Source: RHKX01 sp041393495 (GTDB lineage: Bacteria; Actinomycetota; Thermoleophilia; Solirubrobacterales; 70-9). From it: 64,000 bases of DNA. Shown piece after piece: positions 8,153-19,082 of the stretch (position 1 is the stretch's first letter; each line of letters begins with the position of its first letter). The notes below the pieces were generated by a model that made no database searches, was not told where the DNA came from, and saw only the letters and a list, made by a program, of their open reading frames with translations. A program made the translations under genes and the position numbers. The DNA lies in the NCBI GenBank assembly GCA_041393495.1, contig JAWKKA010000010.1:1-64000 (forward strand), in the 5' to 3' direction.

Positions 8153-9484
8153 TCACAGGCGCTCGAAGCCGCGGAAGAGGTCGAAGTCGGTCACGGTCGC
8201 CTCGGCCGCGTCGATCTCGATCCGGGCCCGGTTCATGTAGTGGTCGACGACGTCGTCGCCGAACGCCTGCCGGGCGATGTCGCTCGCGCCGAACAGGTCG
8301 CGCGCCTCGTAGATGTTGCTCGGGACCCGGGGCGCATCCGACTTGTAGGCGTTGCCGACCAGCGGCGGCTCGAGCGGCAGCTCGGCGTCGATCCCGTGCA
8401 GGCCGGCCGCGATCGTCGTGGCCAGCGCCAGGTACGGGTTGATGTCGGCGCCGGGGAGGCGGTTCTCGACCCGGAGCCCCTCGCCGTGGCCGACGACGCG
8501 CATCGCGCAGGTCCGGTTGTCGTGCCCCCAGGCGACCGTCGTCGGCGCGAACGAGCCCTCGACCATGCGCTTGTAGGAGTTGATGTAGGGCGCGAACATC
8601 AGCGTCATCTCGCGCAGGCAGGCGAGCTGACCGGCGATGAACCGATCGAACATCTGCTGGTCGGCGGCGAACGCGTTCCTGCCCGTCCCGGCGTCGGCAA
8701 GCGAGCAATGGATGTGGCAGCTCGAGCCTTCGAGCTCGTTGAACTTCGCCAAGAACGTGATCGACGCCCCCTCCTGGGAGGCGATCTCCTTGGCGCCGTT
8801 CTTGAAGATCGCGTGCTCGTCGGCGGTTCGCAGTGCGTCCGCGTAGCGAAAGTTGATCTCGTGCTGGCCGAGGTTGCACTCGCCCTTCGAGCTTTCGACG
8901 ACGAGCCCGGCGCCGGCCATGCTGTTGCGGATCCGCCGGATCAGCGGCTCGATCCGCGCGGTGCCGAGCAGCGAGTAGTCGACGTTGTAGAGGTTGGCGG
9001 GCTCGAGGTCGCGGTAGCCCTGCCGCCACGCGTCCTCGTAGCCGGTGTTGAACACGATGAACTCGAGCTCGGTGCCGGCGTTGGCGATCAGCCCGCGCTC
9101 GGCGAGGCGCTCGAGCTGGCGCTTGAGGATCTGCCGCGGCGAGGCGACGACCGGCCCGCCGTCGGCCCACTCGAGGTCGCCCATCAGGAGCACGGTCGCC
9201 TCGTGCCAGGGGATCGGTCGCAGCGTCCCGAGGTCGGGCTTCATCTCGAAGTCGCCGTAGCCGGTCTCCCAGGAGGCCATCTCGTAGCCATCGACGGTCG
9301 TCATGTCGACATCGACGGCGAGCAGGTAGTTGCAGCCCTCCGCCCCGCCCTCGGCGACCTGATCGAGGAAGTGGGTCGCGGTCAGGCGCTTGCCCTGCAG
9401 CCGTCCCTCCATGTCGGCGATCGCGAGCAGCACGGTATCGACCGTGCCGTTCGCGACCGCCTGCTTGAGCTCGTCGAGCGTCAC
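8153..9484 (-). CDS. puuA: Gamma-glutamylpolyamine synthetase (glutamine synthetase family)
   Basis: 443 residues, shorter than GlnA and lacking an adenylylation loop. Glutamine-synthetase motifs: a metal-binding Glu pair (GTELEFIVF), SSCHIHCSL with the active-site His, and the NRLPGADINPY segment. It ligates glutamate to putrescine or another amine using ATP, the first step of the Puu pathway. It sits between the permease (13 nt upstream) and puuD, which favours an amine-glutamylating role over ammonia assimilation. The exact amine (putrescine, spermidine or ethanolamine as for Streptomyces GlnA3/GlnA4) is undecided. Confidence 0.82.
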   Translation of the reverse strand: MTLDELKQAVANGTVDTVLLAIADMEGRLQGKRLTATHFLDQVAEGGAEGCNYLLAVDVDMTTVDGYEMASWETGYGDFEMKPDLGTLRPIPWHEATVLLMGDLEWADGGPVVASPRQILKRQLERLAERGLIANAGTELEFIVFNTGYEDAWRQGYRDLEPANLYNVDYSLLGTARIEPLIRRIRNSMAGAGLVVESSKGECNLGQHEINFRYADALRTADEHAIFKNGAKEIASQEGASITFLAKFNELEGSSCHIHCSLADAGTGRNAFAADQQMFDRFIAGQLACLREMTLMFAPYINSYKRMVEGSFAPTTVAWGHDNRTCAMRVVGHGEGLRVENRLPGADINPYLALATTIAAGLHGIDAELPLEPPLVGNAYKSDAPRVPSNIYEARDLFGASDIARQAFGDDVVDHYMNRARIEIDAAEATVTDFDLFRGFERL

Positions 9485-9497
9485 CCTGCCGCTGAGC

Positions 9498-11108
9498 CTA
9501 GGAGCCCGCTGGCGGGTTGGTCTCCGAGCCTTCGATCACCCGGCCGGTCTCGTCGGTGGCGACCTGGCGGATCGGGCCCTCGAACGTGTGCCGGGCGCTG
9601 ATCAGCCACCAGAGGCCGACCGCGATGATCACGACGCCGACGGCGATCGGCGCGTAGTTGACGTACTTCCAGTCGAACTCGTCCATCCACGGCGCGCCCG
9701 CGGCGCCCTGCGGGAGGCTGAAGACGATCACGCAGATGATCACCCAGATGAACGCGACCGGGTTCACCCACCTGTACTTCCTGCCGAGCGTCCACGGCCC
9801 CGGCTCGAAGGCGTCGCCCATGCGCCAGCGCAGGAACGTCGGGATCACGTAGGCGAGGTAGAGCCCGATCACCGCGATCGAGACGACCGCGTAGAACGCG
9901 TAGGTGTAGTTGTTCTCGTCGCCGATCAGGGCCGGCAGCGTGACGATCAGCGCGAGCATCGCCATGAAGATCACCGAGAAGTGGGGAACCCGGTGGTGGT
10001 TCAGCCTCGTCCAGAGCCGGTGGCCGGGGACGGCGCGGTCCCGCGAGAACGCGTAGCACATGCGCGAGGAGCTGGTCAGGCAGGCCATCCCGCAGAAGAG
10101 CTGACCGATCGTCGCGATCAGGATCACCATCTTCGCCGCCCAGGGATCGAGCGAGGTGTCGAAGATCGACAGCGACGAGCCGAGGCCGACGTTGGTGACG
10201 ACTCCGACCTTGGTGGCGGCGAACGTGATCGCCAGCAGCACGATCCAGCCGATCGCGCCGGCCCAGAAGACCGAGCGCCAGACGCCCTTGGCGGCGCCGA
10301 GCGCCGCCCCCCTCGTCTCCTCGGAGATGTGCGCGGAGGCGTCGTAGCCGGTCTGCGTGTACATCGTCAGCAGGAAGCCGAGCGGCAGCACGTAGAACCA
10401 GAAGCCGATCCCGGTGGTCGAGCCGTCGAACAGGCCGGTGTTGTTGATCGTGTCGGTGAAGACGAAGTCGACGCTCTGGTGCTGGTCGGGGACGATGATC
10501 AGGATCCCGATGATGATCGCGACGCCGAGGACGTGCCACCAGACGGAGATGTTGTTGAACATCGCGACCAGCGGCGAGGAGTAGATGTTGATCAGCGAGT
10601 GGATGGCGAGGAACAGCGCGAACAGCCAGAAGGTCTCGCTGAGGACGTGGGCGTCGTCGCCGAAGTTGACGAACCCGAGGTCGAGCCCGTAGAGGCTGAG
10701 CAGGTAGTAGGCGAACTGCGCAGAGGCGTAGACGACCGACGCCGTGACCCCGACCAGCCCGATCAGGTTGAACCAGCCGGTGAACCAGCCCCAGGTCTTG
10801 CCGCCGAGATCGGAGGCCCAGTAGTAGATGCCGCCGGCGGTCGGGTACTTGGAGACGAGCTCCGACATCGAGAAGGCGACGAACAGGATCAGGCCGCAGA
10901 TGATCGGCCAGCCCCACGAGATCGCGATCGGCCCGCCGCCGTTCCACGCGAACGCGTAGGTGGTGAAGCACCCGGCGAGAACCGAGATGATCGTGAACGA
11001 GATCGCGAAGTTGGAGAACCCGCTCCACGCGCGATCGAGGGACTGCCTGTACCCGAGCTTCGCGAGTGTCGCCTCGTCTTCGCTGCGGAACTGGTCGATT
11101 TCGGCCAT
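9498..11108 (-). CDS. APC-family amine/amino-acid permease
   Basis: 536 residues with about 12 hydrophobic segments. APC features include the N-terminal LGYRQSLDRAWSGFSNFAISFTI start and a large hydrophobic core. I chose ATG at 11108, with a GGGGAGG stretch just upstream; an upstream ATG at 11174 lies in the promoter and is unlikely. It is the first gene of the Puu-type operon, so putrescine or a related amine is the probable substrate (PuuP role), by context only. Confidence 0.8.
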   Translation of the reverse strand: MAEIDQFRSEDEATLAKLGYRQSLDRAWSGFSNFAISFTIISVLAGCFTTYAFAWNGGGPIAISWGWPIICGLILFVAFSMSELVSKYPTAGGIYYWASDLGGKTWGWFTGWFNLIGLVGVTASVVYASAQFAYYLLSLYGLDLGFVNFGDDAHVLSETFWLFALFLAIHSLINIYSSPLVAMFNNISVWWHVLGVAIIIGILIIVPDQHQSVDFVFTDTINNTGLFDGSTTGIGFWFYVLPLGFLLTMYTQTGYDASAHISEETRGAALGAAKGVWRSVFWAGAIGWIVLLAITFAATKVGVVTNVGLGSSLSIFDTSLDPWAAKMVILIATIGQLFCGMACLTSSSRMCYAFSRDRAVPGHRLWTRLNHHRVPHFSVIFMAMLALIVTLPALIGDENNYTYAFYAVVSIAVIGLYLAYVIPTFLRWRMGDAFEPGPWTLGRKYRWVNPVAFIWVIICVIVFSLPQGAAGAPWMDEFDWKYVNYAPIAVGVVIIAVGLWWLISARHTFEGPIRQVATDETGRVIEGSETNPPAGS

Positions 11109-11145
11109 TGCCTCCCCTTCGGATGGCTCCTGGTTGGACGGCGGC

Positions 11146-11174
11146 ACCCTATGGCGCGCCCCGGACGAGGTCAA
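11146..11174 (-). promoter_or_regulatory. Promoter of the Puu-type operon
   Basis: Minus-strand reading gives TTGACC (11174-11169), a 17-bp spacer and TAGGGT (11151-11146), nearly the same hexamers as the promoter at 5689-5717. A transcript start near 11139 leaves a leader of about 30 nt before the permease ATG. Confidence 0.7.
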
Positions 11175-11196
11175 GAGGAGATTCCCGCAAATCGCG

Positions 11197-11210
11197 GGGA
11201 TCGCGATCCC
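11197..11210. promoter_or_regulatory. 14-bp palindrome upstream of the Puu promoter
   Basis: GGGATCGCGATCCC is a perfect palindrome 22 bp upstream of the -35 hexamer, in the era/permease intergenic region (11109-11324). The position suits an activator or an upstream repressor half of a loop. The remaining ~110 bp toward era show nothing else I can name. Confidence 0.45.
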
Positions 11211-11324
11211 GCGGCGCTCGACGATCCGCCCGCCAACGGCGCAACCGTCTTCGCGAGGCGGCTCGACGCCACCGGCGCCGGGGTCGGATCGGGACGGCCC
11301 AGGGGGTCGGGATCGGCTCGGATC

Positions 11325-12218
11325 TCAGTCGATCCCGAGCCGATCGAGCAGCGCTTCGTCGCGCCGCCAGTGCTCGCGGACCCGCACCTTCAGGTCGAGG
11401 AAGACCCTGGCGTCGAGCTCGCGCTCGAGCTCACGGCGGGCGGCGGTCCCGATCTCACGGACCATCCGCCCGCCCTTGCCGATCAGGATCGCCTTCTGCG
11501 ACTGCGACTCCGCCCAGACGTCGGCCTTGACGTCGACGATGCCGTCGTCGCGCGCCTCGACCGACTCGACCTGGACCTCGACGGCGTGCGGGATCTCCTC
11601 CCGCGTCCGCCGCAGGACCTGCTCGCGGATCAGCTCGGCGAGGTGGACCGCGCTCGGCAGGTCGCTGCGCTCGCCGGGCGGATAGAGGAGCGGCCCGGGC
11701 GGCATCAGCTCGGTGAGGCGGTCGCGCAGCTCCTCCACCCCGCTCCCGCGCCGGGCGCTGATCGGGAAGACCTCGTCGACGACCTCGAGGCCGCCGGCCG
11801 CCGCGAGCGCGGCGACCAGCTCGTGCCGTCTGAGGCGGTCGATCTTGTTGACGGCGCAGATCACCGGCGCCTCGGGCCTGCCGGCCGCGAGCATCGCGGC
11901 GATGAACCGGTCGCCGGGTCCGATCCCCTGCTCGCCATTGAGGACGAACAGGATCGCGTCGGAGTCGGCAAGCTCGCGTTCGACCCGCCGCTGCATCCGC
12001 TCGGTGAGGACGTCGCGGGGCTTCTGAACGCCGGGCAGATCGGTCAACACGAGCTGCCAGGAGCCGTCATCCGCCGTCGCAACGCCGCGAACCGCGCGCC
12101 GCGTCGTCTGCGGCCGGTCCGAGACGATCGCCACCTTCGAGCCGACGAGCGCGTTGGCGAGCGTCGACTTGCCGACGTTCGGACGCCCGGCGAGGCCGAT
12201 GAAGCCGGAGCGCGTCAC
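11325..12218 (-). CDS. era: GTPase Era
   Basis: 297 residues, normal for Era, which binds 16S rRNA 3' ends during 30S assembly. GTPase motifs: G1 GRPNVGKST, G2 region RPQTTRR, G3 DLPG (usually DTPG), G4 NKID, G5 SARRG. The C-terminal KH domain includes AILIGKGG. The GTG start at 12218 overlaps the acetyltransferase stop (GTGA), and longer upstream readings lack similarity. It is the last gene of the phoH-ybeY-GNAT-era string. Confidence 0.95.
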   Translation of the reverse strand: MTRSGFIGLAGRPNVGKSTLANALVGSKVAIVSDRPQTTRRAVRGVATADDGSWQLVLTDLPGVQKPRDVLTERMQRRVERELADSDAILFVLNGEQGIGPGDRFIAAMLAAGRPEAPVICAVNKIDRLRRHELVAALAAAGGLEVVDEVFPISARRGSGVEELRDRLTELMPPGPLLYPPGERSDLPSAVHLAELIREQVLRRTREEIPHAVEVQVESVEARDDGIVDVKADVWAESQSQKAILIGKGGRMVREIGTAARRELERELDARVFLDLKVRVREHWRRDEALLDRLGID

Positions 12219-12688
12219 CGCTCGCGGTCGATCCCGTGCCAGCCGAAGCACAGCGAGCGGCTGCGGGCGCCCTCGCGCTCGTAGAAGCGGTGCGCGTCGG
12301 CGCGCGCGGGGGCGCTGTCGAGCTCGAGGTGCGAGGCGCCACGCTCGGCCGCCCATTCGCGCGCCGCGGCGAGGAGCGCCGCGCCGATCCCGAGCGAGCG
12401 TCGCTCCGGATCGACCGCGAGATCCTCGACCCAGCAGCGGAGGCCGAAGCGAACCGAGAGGATGTCGAGGTAGGCGGTGCAGAAACCGACGATCCCGTCG
12501 CCGCCGTCAGCGACCAGCACGGCCACCGAATCGGAGTCGATCGCGTCGATCAGCGCGATCCGGGCCCAGGCCGGGTTCCAGCTCGCCGGGCGCGATCCGG
12601 GCGCCGCGAACAGCCACTCGTAGCAGCCGAGGACCGCCTCGGCCTCATCGGCGCGAGCGGGTCGGATCCCGGCCACGTCATCAGCCAC
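12215..12688 (-). CDS. GNAT-family N-acetyltransferase
   Basis: 157 residues. The acetyl-CoA binding loop is seen as EDLAVDPERRSLGIGAALLAAA, followed by the beta-bulge and HRFYEREGARS near the C-terminus, both standard GNAT features. It overlaps ybeY at its start and era at its stop. An unusual passenger between ybeY and era, so possibly a protein or small-molecule acetyltransferase unrelated to ribosome assembly. The substrate is unknown. Confidence 0.85.
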   Translation of the reverse strand: MADDVAGIRPARADEAEAVLGCYEWLFAAPGSRPASWNPAWARIALIDAIDSDSVAVLVADGGDGIVGFCTAYLDILSVRFGLRCWVEDLAVDPERRSLGIGAALLAAAREWAAERGASHLELDSAPARADAHRFYEREGARSRSLCFGWHGIDRER

Positions 12689-13060
12689 CGCCGGCCTCCG
12701 CGCGCAGCATCCGGACGATCCGGTCCTGGAGCGCGAGCATCTCGCCGCCGTCGGCCTCGTGGTCGTAGCCGCAGAGGTGGAGGACGCCGTGGACGACCGC
12801 TTCGGTCAGGTCGGCGGCCTGCGGCAGGCAGATCACGACGTCGCCGAGCTCGCGCGGGCCGGCGCTCGGGCCGGGCCCGTCGATCGGGAACGAGAGCACG
12901 TCGGTCGGCTCATCGCGGCCGCGGTGCTCGCGGTTGAGCTCGCGGATCCGTTCCTCGTCGACGAGCTCGAGCGAGAGGTGGCCGTCGCTCACCCCCGCCG
13001 CGTCGAGGGTGGCCGCGACGGCGGCGGCCAGCTCCGGCGGGATGTCGTCGAGGTCGGCGT

Positions 13061-13064
<4 letters not shown>
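12681..13064 (-). CDS. ybeY: Endoribonuclease YbeY
   Basis: 127 residues. The zinc-binding signature HGVLHLCGYDHEAD and the upstream NREHRGRDEPTDVLSFP are diagnostic for YbeY, the 16S rRNA maturation and quality-control nuclease. TTG at 13064 is chosen as start because it forms a TTGA overlap with the phoH stop and no ATG or GTG fits the family N-terminus. Confidence 0.92.
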
Positions 13065-15098
<2,034 letters not shown>

Positions 15099-15109
<11 letters not shown>

Positions 15110-15536
15110 GCCGCTCCCGGACCATCGTCGACACCCGCTTGCCGTCGGCGCGGCCGTGCACCTGCCCGATCACGACGCCGATCACCTTCCCCATCCCCTT
15201 GACGTCGCTCGCGCCGGTCGACTCGATCGCGGCGGCGACGATCCGCTCGAGCTCCTCGTCGGAGACCTGCTCGGGCAGATAGGCCTCGATCAGCGCCGCC
15301 TCGGCGCGCTCGGCCTCGGCGCGCTCGGCGCGGCCGGCGGACTCGAAGGCCTCGGCCGCCTCGATCCGCTTCTTGCGCTCGCGCTGCAGGACCGCGACCG
15401 CGTCGCCCTTGCCCTCCTTGCGGTCCTGCTGCAGCGAGCTCGCGAGCATGCGCAGCGTCCCGACGCGCTCGCGCTCGCCGGCCTTCATCGCCACCCGCGT
15501 GTCCTCCTGAACCCGTTCGAGGATCTCGTCGCTCAT
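15099..15536 (-). CDS. GatB/YqeY domain protein
   Basis: 145 residues, all-helical, with the family's C-terminal DVKGMGKVIGVVIGQV segment and the N-terminal pattern of a helical YqeY domain. This domain is shared with the tail of GatB, which recognises tRNA. Stand-alone YqeY has no firmly established role. It overlaps the phoH start by about 10 nt and is the first gene of that operon. Confidence 0.88.
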
Positions 15537-15563
15537 CCGACCAAGAGTAGTGCGAGCACGGAA

Positions 15564-16373
15564 TCAGACCCGCTCGACGTCGCCGAGGGGCATCTGCAGG
15601 AACCGCGTGCCGAGCTTGCGGAACATGTAGGCGTCGCCGGTGCAGAGGAAGCGGTAGTCACCCTCGCCGCTCCCCGGCGTCTCGAGCGCCCGCGCCTCGA
15701 GGAGCCGCTGGGCGGTGGCGGCGATCGCATGGCCGGCGGTGACGAGACGGACGTCGCGGCCGAGGATCCGCTGCAGCATCGGCGCGACGAGCGGGTAGTG
15801 GGTGCAGCCGAGGATCAGCGTGTCGACCTCCGCCGCGCGCAGCGGCTCGCAGTAGAAGCGGGCGCTGTCGACGACCGACTGGTCGAACGGAAACCCGTTC
15901 TGGATGATCGGCGCGAGGTCCGGCGCCGAGACCTCGGTGACCTCGAGCTCGCGGCCCTGCGCCTCGAGCGCCCGCCGGTAGGCGCCGCCGGCGACGGTCG
16001 CCGGGGTCGCCAGCACGCCGACCCGCCCGGTGCCGCTGATCGCCGCCGCGATCTCCGCCTCGGGGCCGATCACCGTCACAACCTCGATCCCGTGCGCCGC
16101 GGCGATCTCCCGCGCCGCCTCCGCCCCCGCCGACGTCGCCGAGTTGCAGGCGACGATCAGGAGCTTGGCGCCGCGCTCGAGCAGCAGCTCGGTGTTCGCC
16201 ACGACCCGCTCGCGCAGCTCCTCGGCCGACTTCGTCCCGTACGGGAAGTGAGCGCTGTCGCCGAGATAGACGAAGTCCTCGGCGGGCAGCGAGACGAGGC
16301 ACTCGTGGAGCACGGTCAACCCGCCGACGCCGGAGTCGAACATGGCGATGGGTAGCGAGCGATCGGGGGTCAT
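15564..16373 (-). CDS. murI: Glutamate racemase
   Basis: 269 residues. Makes D-glutamate for peptidoglycan. The catalytic cysteines are in VACNSAT and GCTHYPL; the N-terminal FDSGVGGLTVL is typical. A possible promoter, CTGACC-N16-GATAGT on the minus strand (16439-16412), lies about 40 bp upstream. The 180-bp stretch to the next gene holds nothing else recognisable. Confidence 0.95.
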   Translation of the reverse strand: MTPDRSLPIAMFDSGVGGLTVLHECLVSLPAEDFVYLGDSAHFPYGTKSAEELRERVVANTELLLERGAKLLIVACNSATSAGAEAAREIAAAHGIEVVTVIGPEAEIAAAISGTGRVGVLATPATVAGGAYRRALEAQGRELEVTEVSAPDLAPIIQNGFPFDQSVVDSARFYCEPLRAAEVDTLILGCTHYPLVAPMLQRILGRDVRLVTAGHAIAATAQRLLEARALETPGSGEGDYRFLCTGDAYMFRKLGTRFLQMPLGDVERV

Positions 16374-16411
16374 GCGCAGTGGGCGGGGACCTCGGAGGGT
16401 CGGGACCGGGG

Positions 16412-16439
16412 ACTATCGAAGCACGCCGAGCGTGGTCAG
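16412..16439 (-). promoter_or_regulatory. Possible murI promoter
   Basis: CTGACC (16439-16434), 16-bp spacer, GATAGT (16417-16412) read on the minus strand. It is a weaker match than the two TTGNCN-N17-TAGGGT promoters in this window. Confidence 0.35.
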
Positions 16440-16554
16440 GGTGGCGAAGCGGGAGCGCTCCGGGCATCGACCCCGGCCGCGTGCGCATGCGCTCCCCCGT
16501 CCCGATCGAGGGCTCGGGCAGGGCTGCGGCAACGCCACCTCACTGGCGGCCGGC

Positions 16555-17043
16555 CTACAGGAACGGCTTGGCCGTCATCACGTAGATCGTCAGCAGGACG
16601 ATCGCGCCGGCAAGCATCCCGCCTTTCGCGATCTGCCCGCTGAGCGCCTCGAACTCGGCCGAGAGCTTGCCGTCGGGTCCCGCCATGTCCCGCTCCGCGA
16701 GCTCGGCCGCCCGCTTGTTCCTCGGGATGAAGAAGGCGTGGCCGAGCCCGAACAGGACGATGATCGCGACGAAGCCCCAGCTGACGAAGAAGCTGCCCAT
16801 CCCGTAGGGGCCGTCGGAGGCGAGGTAGAAGCCGGTCAGGAGGACCAGGATCATCGACGCCGTCAGGGCGGTCCGGTCCCAGAGGACCATCGTCCGGGCG
16901 ATCGCCGCGCTCGCGCCACCGCCCTCGCGCTGGGCGGTGGCCATGTACGCGCCGTACGCGAAGGTCGGGCCGAAGCCGACCACGACGGCGATGATGTGAA
17001 CGAAGAGGACGACGCTGTAGAAGGTGACCGTCGCGGTGAGCAC
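16555..17043 (-). CDS. DUF2269-like integral membrane protein
   Basis: 162 residues with four hydrophobic segments (about 5-25, 50-72, 85-105, 140-158). The overall pattern and the VVLFVHIIAVVVGFGPTF start resemble DUF2269-type membrane proteins. GTG at 17043 is the start. It stands alone between prmA and murI, and its function is unknown. Confidence 0.7.
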   Translation of the reverse strand: MLTATVTFYSVVLFVHIIAVVVGFGPTFAYGAYMATAQREGGGASAAIARTMVLWDRTALTASMILVLLTGFYLASDGPYGMGSFFVSWGFVAIIVLFGLGHAFFIPRNKRAAELAERDMAGPDGKLSAEFEALSGQIAKGGMLAGAIVLLTIYVMTAKPFL

Positions 17044-17082
17044 GGGCCCAATCTATCGGTGGGATCGGCGCGGGAGCCCGCC

Positions 17083-17925
17083 TCAGCGGCGGCCGAGCAG
17101 CAGCGCCGCCCATTCGCCGGCGGCGAGCTCGTCCTCGACCCGCAGGCCGGCCTCCCGGTAGGCGCCGGCGACGCGGTCGCGCTCGCTGCCGAGCAGGCCG
17201 CTGACGATCATCCGCTCGGGGAGCGCGATCTCCCCCGCGGCAATCCGCCCGGCGAGCGGAACGAGCAGCGGCGCCGTCAGGTTGGCGACGACGGTCGCAG
17301 CCGCCGGTGGCGCCGCCTCGCGGAGGTTGAGCCGCTCGACCGCGACGGCGGCCCCGTTCGCGGCCGCATTCGCGGCGGCCGCCTCGACGGCGGCCGGCTC
17401 GTGGTCGCAGGCGAGCACCGGCGCCCAGCCGAGCTTCGCGGCGGCGATCGCGAGCACTCCCGACCCCGTCCCCCAGTCGGCCAGCGGGCCGATCGCGAGG
17501 TCGTGGTCGGCGAGGGCGAGCAGCAGCTCCAGGCAGCAGCGGGTGGTGGCATGCCCACCGGTGCCGAAGGCGCGCCCGGGGTCGACGACGACGTCGACGT
17601 CGCTGCCGCGCTCGCCCTCCTCCCAGGACGGCCGCACGACCATGCGCCCGCCGGCGATCCGGACCGGCTCGTGGAAGTCGCGCCAGCGATCCGCCCAGTC
17701 GTCGGGGATCTCGCTGGTCTCGATCTCGACGAGCCCGCCGCCCGCCGTCGCCTCGAGGTCGGGGAGCTCGGGCAGCTCCCCCGGCGCGCCATAGATCGCG
17801 TACTCGACCCAACCGGGCCCGCGCTCCTCCTCGACCCCGCCCGGGACCAGCTCGACGAGCTCCGCCAGCACCCGCTCCGCCTGCCCGGGCCGGCAGCGCA
17901 CGGCGAGCCGGATCATCGCCGCCAT
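17083..17925 (-). CDS. prmA: Ribosomal protein L11 methyltransferase
   Basis: 280 residues. The SAM-binding motif is DWGTGSGVLAIAAAKLG, and the catalytic-region VVANLTAPLLVPLA matches the N(L/I)xxxPL-type motif of PrmA. An N-terminal substrate-recognition domain is present. The start is ATG at 17925, 5 nt after the dnaJ stop; ATG at 17916 is equally plausible. The order hrcA-dnaJ-prmA is common. Confidence 0.92.
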   Translation of the reverse strand: MAAMIRLAVRCRPGQAERVLAELVELVPGGVEEERGPGWVEYAIYGAPGELPELPDLEATAGGGLVEIETSEIPDDWADRWRDFHEPVRIAGGRMVVRPSWEEGERGSDVDVVVDPGRAFGTGGHATTRCCLELLLALADHDLAIGPLADWGTGSGVLAIAAAKLGWAPVLACDHEPAAVEAAAANAAANGAAVAVERLNLREAAPPAAATVVANLTAPLLVPLAGRIAAGEIALPERMIVSGLLGSERDRVAGAYREAGLRVEDELAAGEWAALLLGRR

Positions 17926-17930
17926 CCGGC

Positions 17931-19073
17931 TCAGCGGAAGGCGCGACGGACGCGCTCGAAGATCCCCTGGCGGGCGGTGCCCGGGGCGTTCTCGGGACCG
18001 AGGCTCGCCTCGAGGCGCTCGGCGAGCTCGCGCTGCTCGTCGTCGAGCGCCACCGGCGTCACCACCTTGATCGCGACGTGGAGGTCGCCGCGCCGCCGTC
18101 CGCCGCGGAGCGCCGGCAGGCCCTCGCCGCGAATCCTGATCGTGTCGCCATGCTGCACGCCGGGCTCGAGCTCGACCTCGCGCTCGCCGGTGACGGTCGC
18201 GACCGGCACCGTCGCGCCGAGCATCGCGGTCGTGGCGGTCACCTCCAGCACCGTGACCAGGTCGGTCCCCTCGCGGTGGAAGCGCTCGTCGTCGGCGATC
18301 TGCACCTGCACGTAGAGGTCTCCGGGCGGCCCGCCCCCGGTCCCGGCGTCGCCGGCGCCCGTGATCCGGATCCGCTGCCCGTTCTCGATGCCGGGCGGGA
18401 CCTCGACCTCGTAGGTCTTGCGCTCGCTGACGTTGCCCGCCCCGCCGCAGGCCTCGCACGGGGTCTCGGGGACCTTGCCGTCACCGCCACACGTAGCGCA
18501 GGGAGCGGCGCGGACCATCTGCCCGAACGGCGTGCTCGCGACCTGGCGGAGCTGCCCGGCGCCGCCGCAGGCGGGGCAGGTCTCGATCGGGGTCCCCGGC
18601 TCGGCGCCGTTGCCCCGGCAGTGCGCACAGCGAACGATCGCGTCGAAGTGGACCTCGCGGCGGACGCCCTCGATCACGTCGGCGAGCCCGATCTCGGTGC
18701 GGACCCCGACGTCGCCGCCGGCCGCCGGGCCCCCGGCGCCACCGCCGAAGCCGAACAGGTCGCCGAACATCGGATCCGAGCGGCCGAAGATCGCCTCGAA
18801 GATGTCCTGAAAGCCGCCGGCGCCCTCGGCCCGCGAGTGGAAGCCGCCCGATCGCAACCCCTCATAGCCGAAGGCGTCATAGGTGCGACGGCGCTCGGCG
18901 TCGGAGAGGATCTCGTAGGCCTCGGCGGCCTCCTTGAACTTCTCCTCGGCGGCTGGGTCCTCGGTGTTGACGTCGGGATGAAGCTCGCGGGCGAGCCGGC
19001 GGAACGCCTTCTTGATCTCGGTCTCGTCGGCGCCGCGGTCGACGCCGAGAATCTCGTACGGATCGCGGGTCAA
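17931..19073 (-). CDS. dnaJ: Chaperone DnaJ
   Basis: 380 residues: J-domain with HPD at about residues 33-35, a Gly/Phe-rich linker, four CxxCxGxG repeats (CAHCRGNG, CPACGGAG, CATCGGDG, CEACGGAG) and the C-terminal substrate domain. It stimulates DnaK ATPase. The downstream partner of hrcA, 9 nt after its stop. Confidence 0.96.
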   Translation of the reverse strand: MTRDPYEILGVDRGADETEIKKAFRRLARELHPDVNTEDPAAEEKFKEAAEAYEILSDAERRRTYDAFGYEGLRSGGFHSRAEGAGGFQDIFEAIFGRSDPMFGDLFGFGGGAGGPAAGGDVGVRTEIGLADVIEGVRREVHFDAIVRCAHCRGNGAEPGTPIETCPACGGAGQLRQVASTPFGQMVRAAPCATCGGDGKVPETPCEACGGAGNVSERKTYEVEVPPGIENGQRIRITGAGDAGTGGGPPGDLYVQVQIADDERFHREGTDLVTVLEVTATTAMLGATVPVATVTGEREVELEPGVQHGDTIRIRGEGLPALRGGRRRGDLHVAIKVVTPVALDDEQRELAERLEASLGPENAPGTARQGIFERVRRAFR

Positions 19074-19082
19074 TGGGCTGCG

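Noticed and set aside
9390..12284. Very long plus-strand frames opposite the Puu and era genes, and similar frames elsewhere
   Set aside because: Asp/Arg/Gly-rich antisense products typical of GC-rich genomes; they mirror the codon bias of recognised minus-strand genes and match no family.
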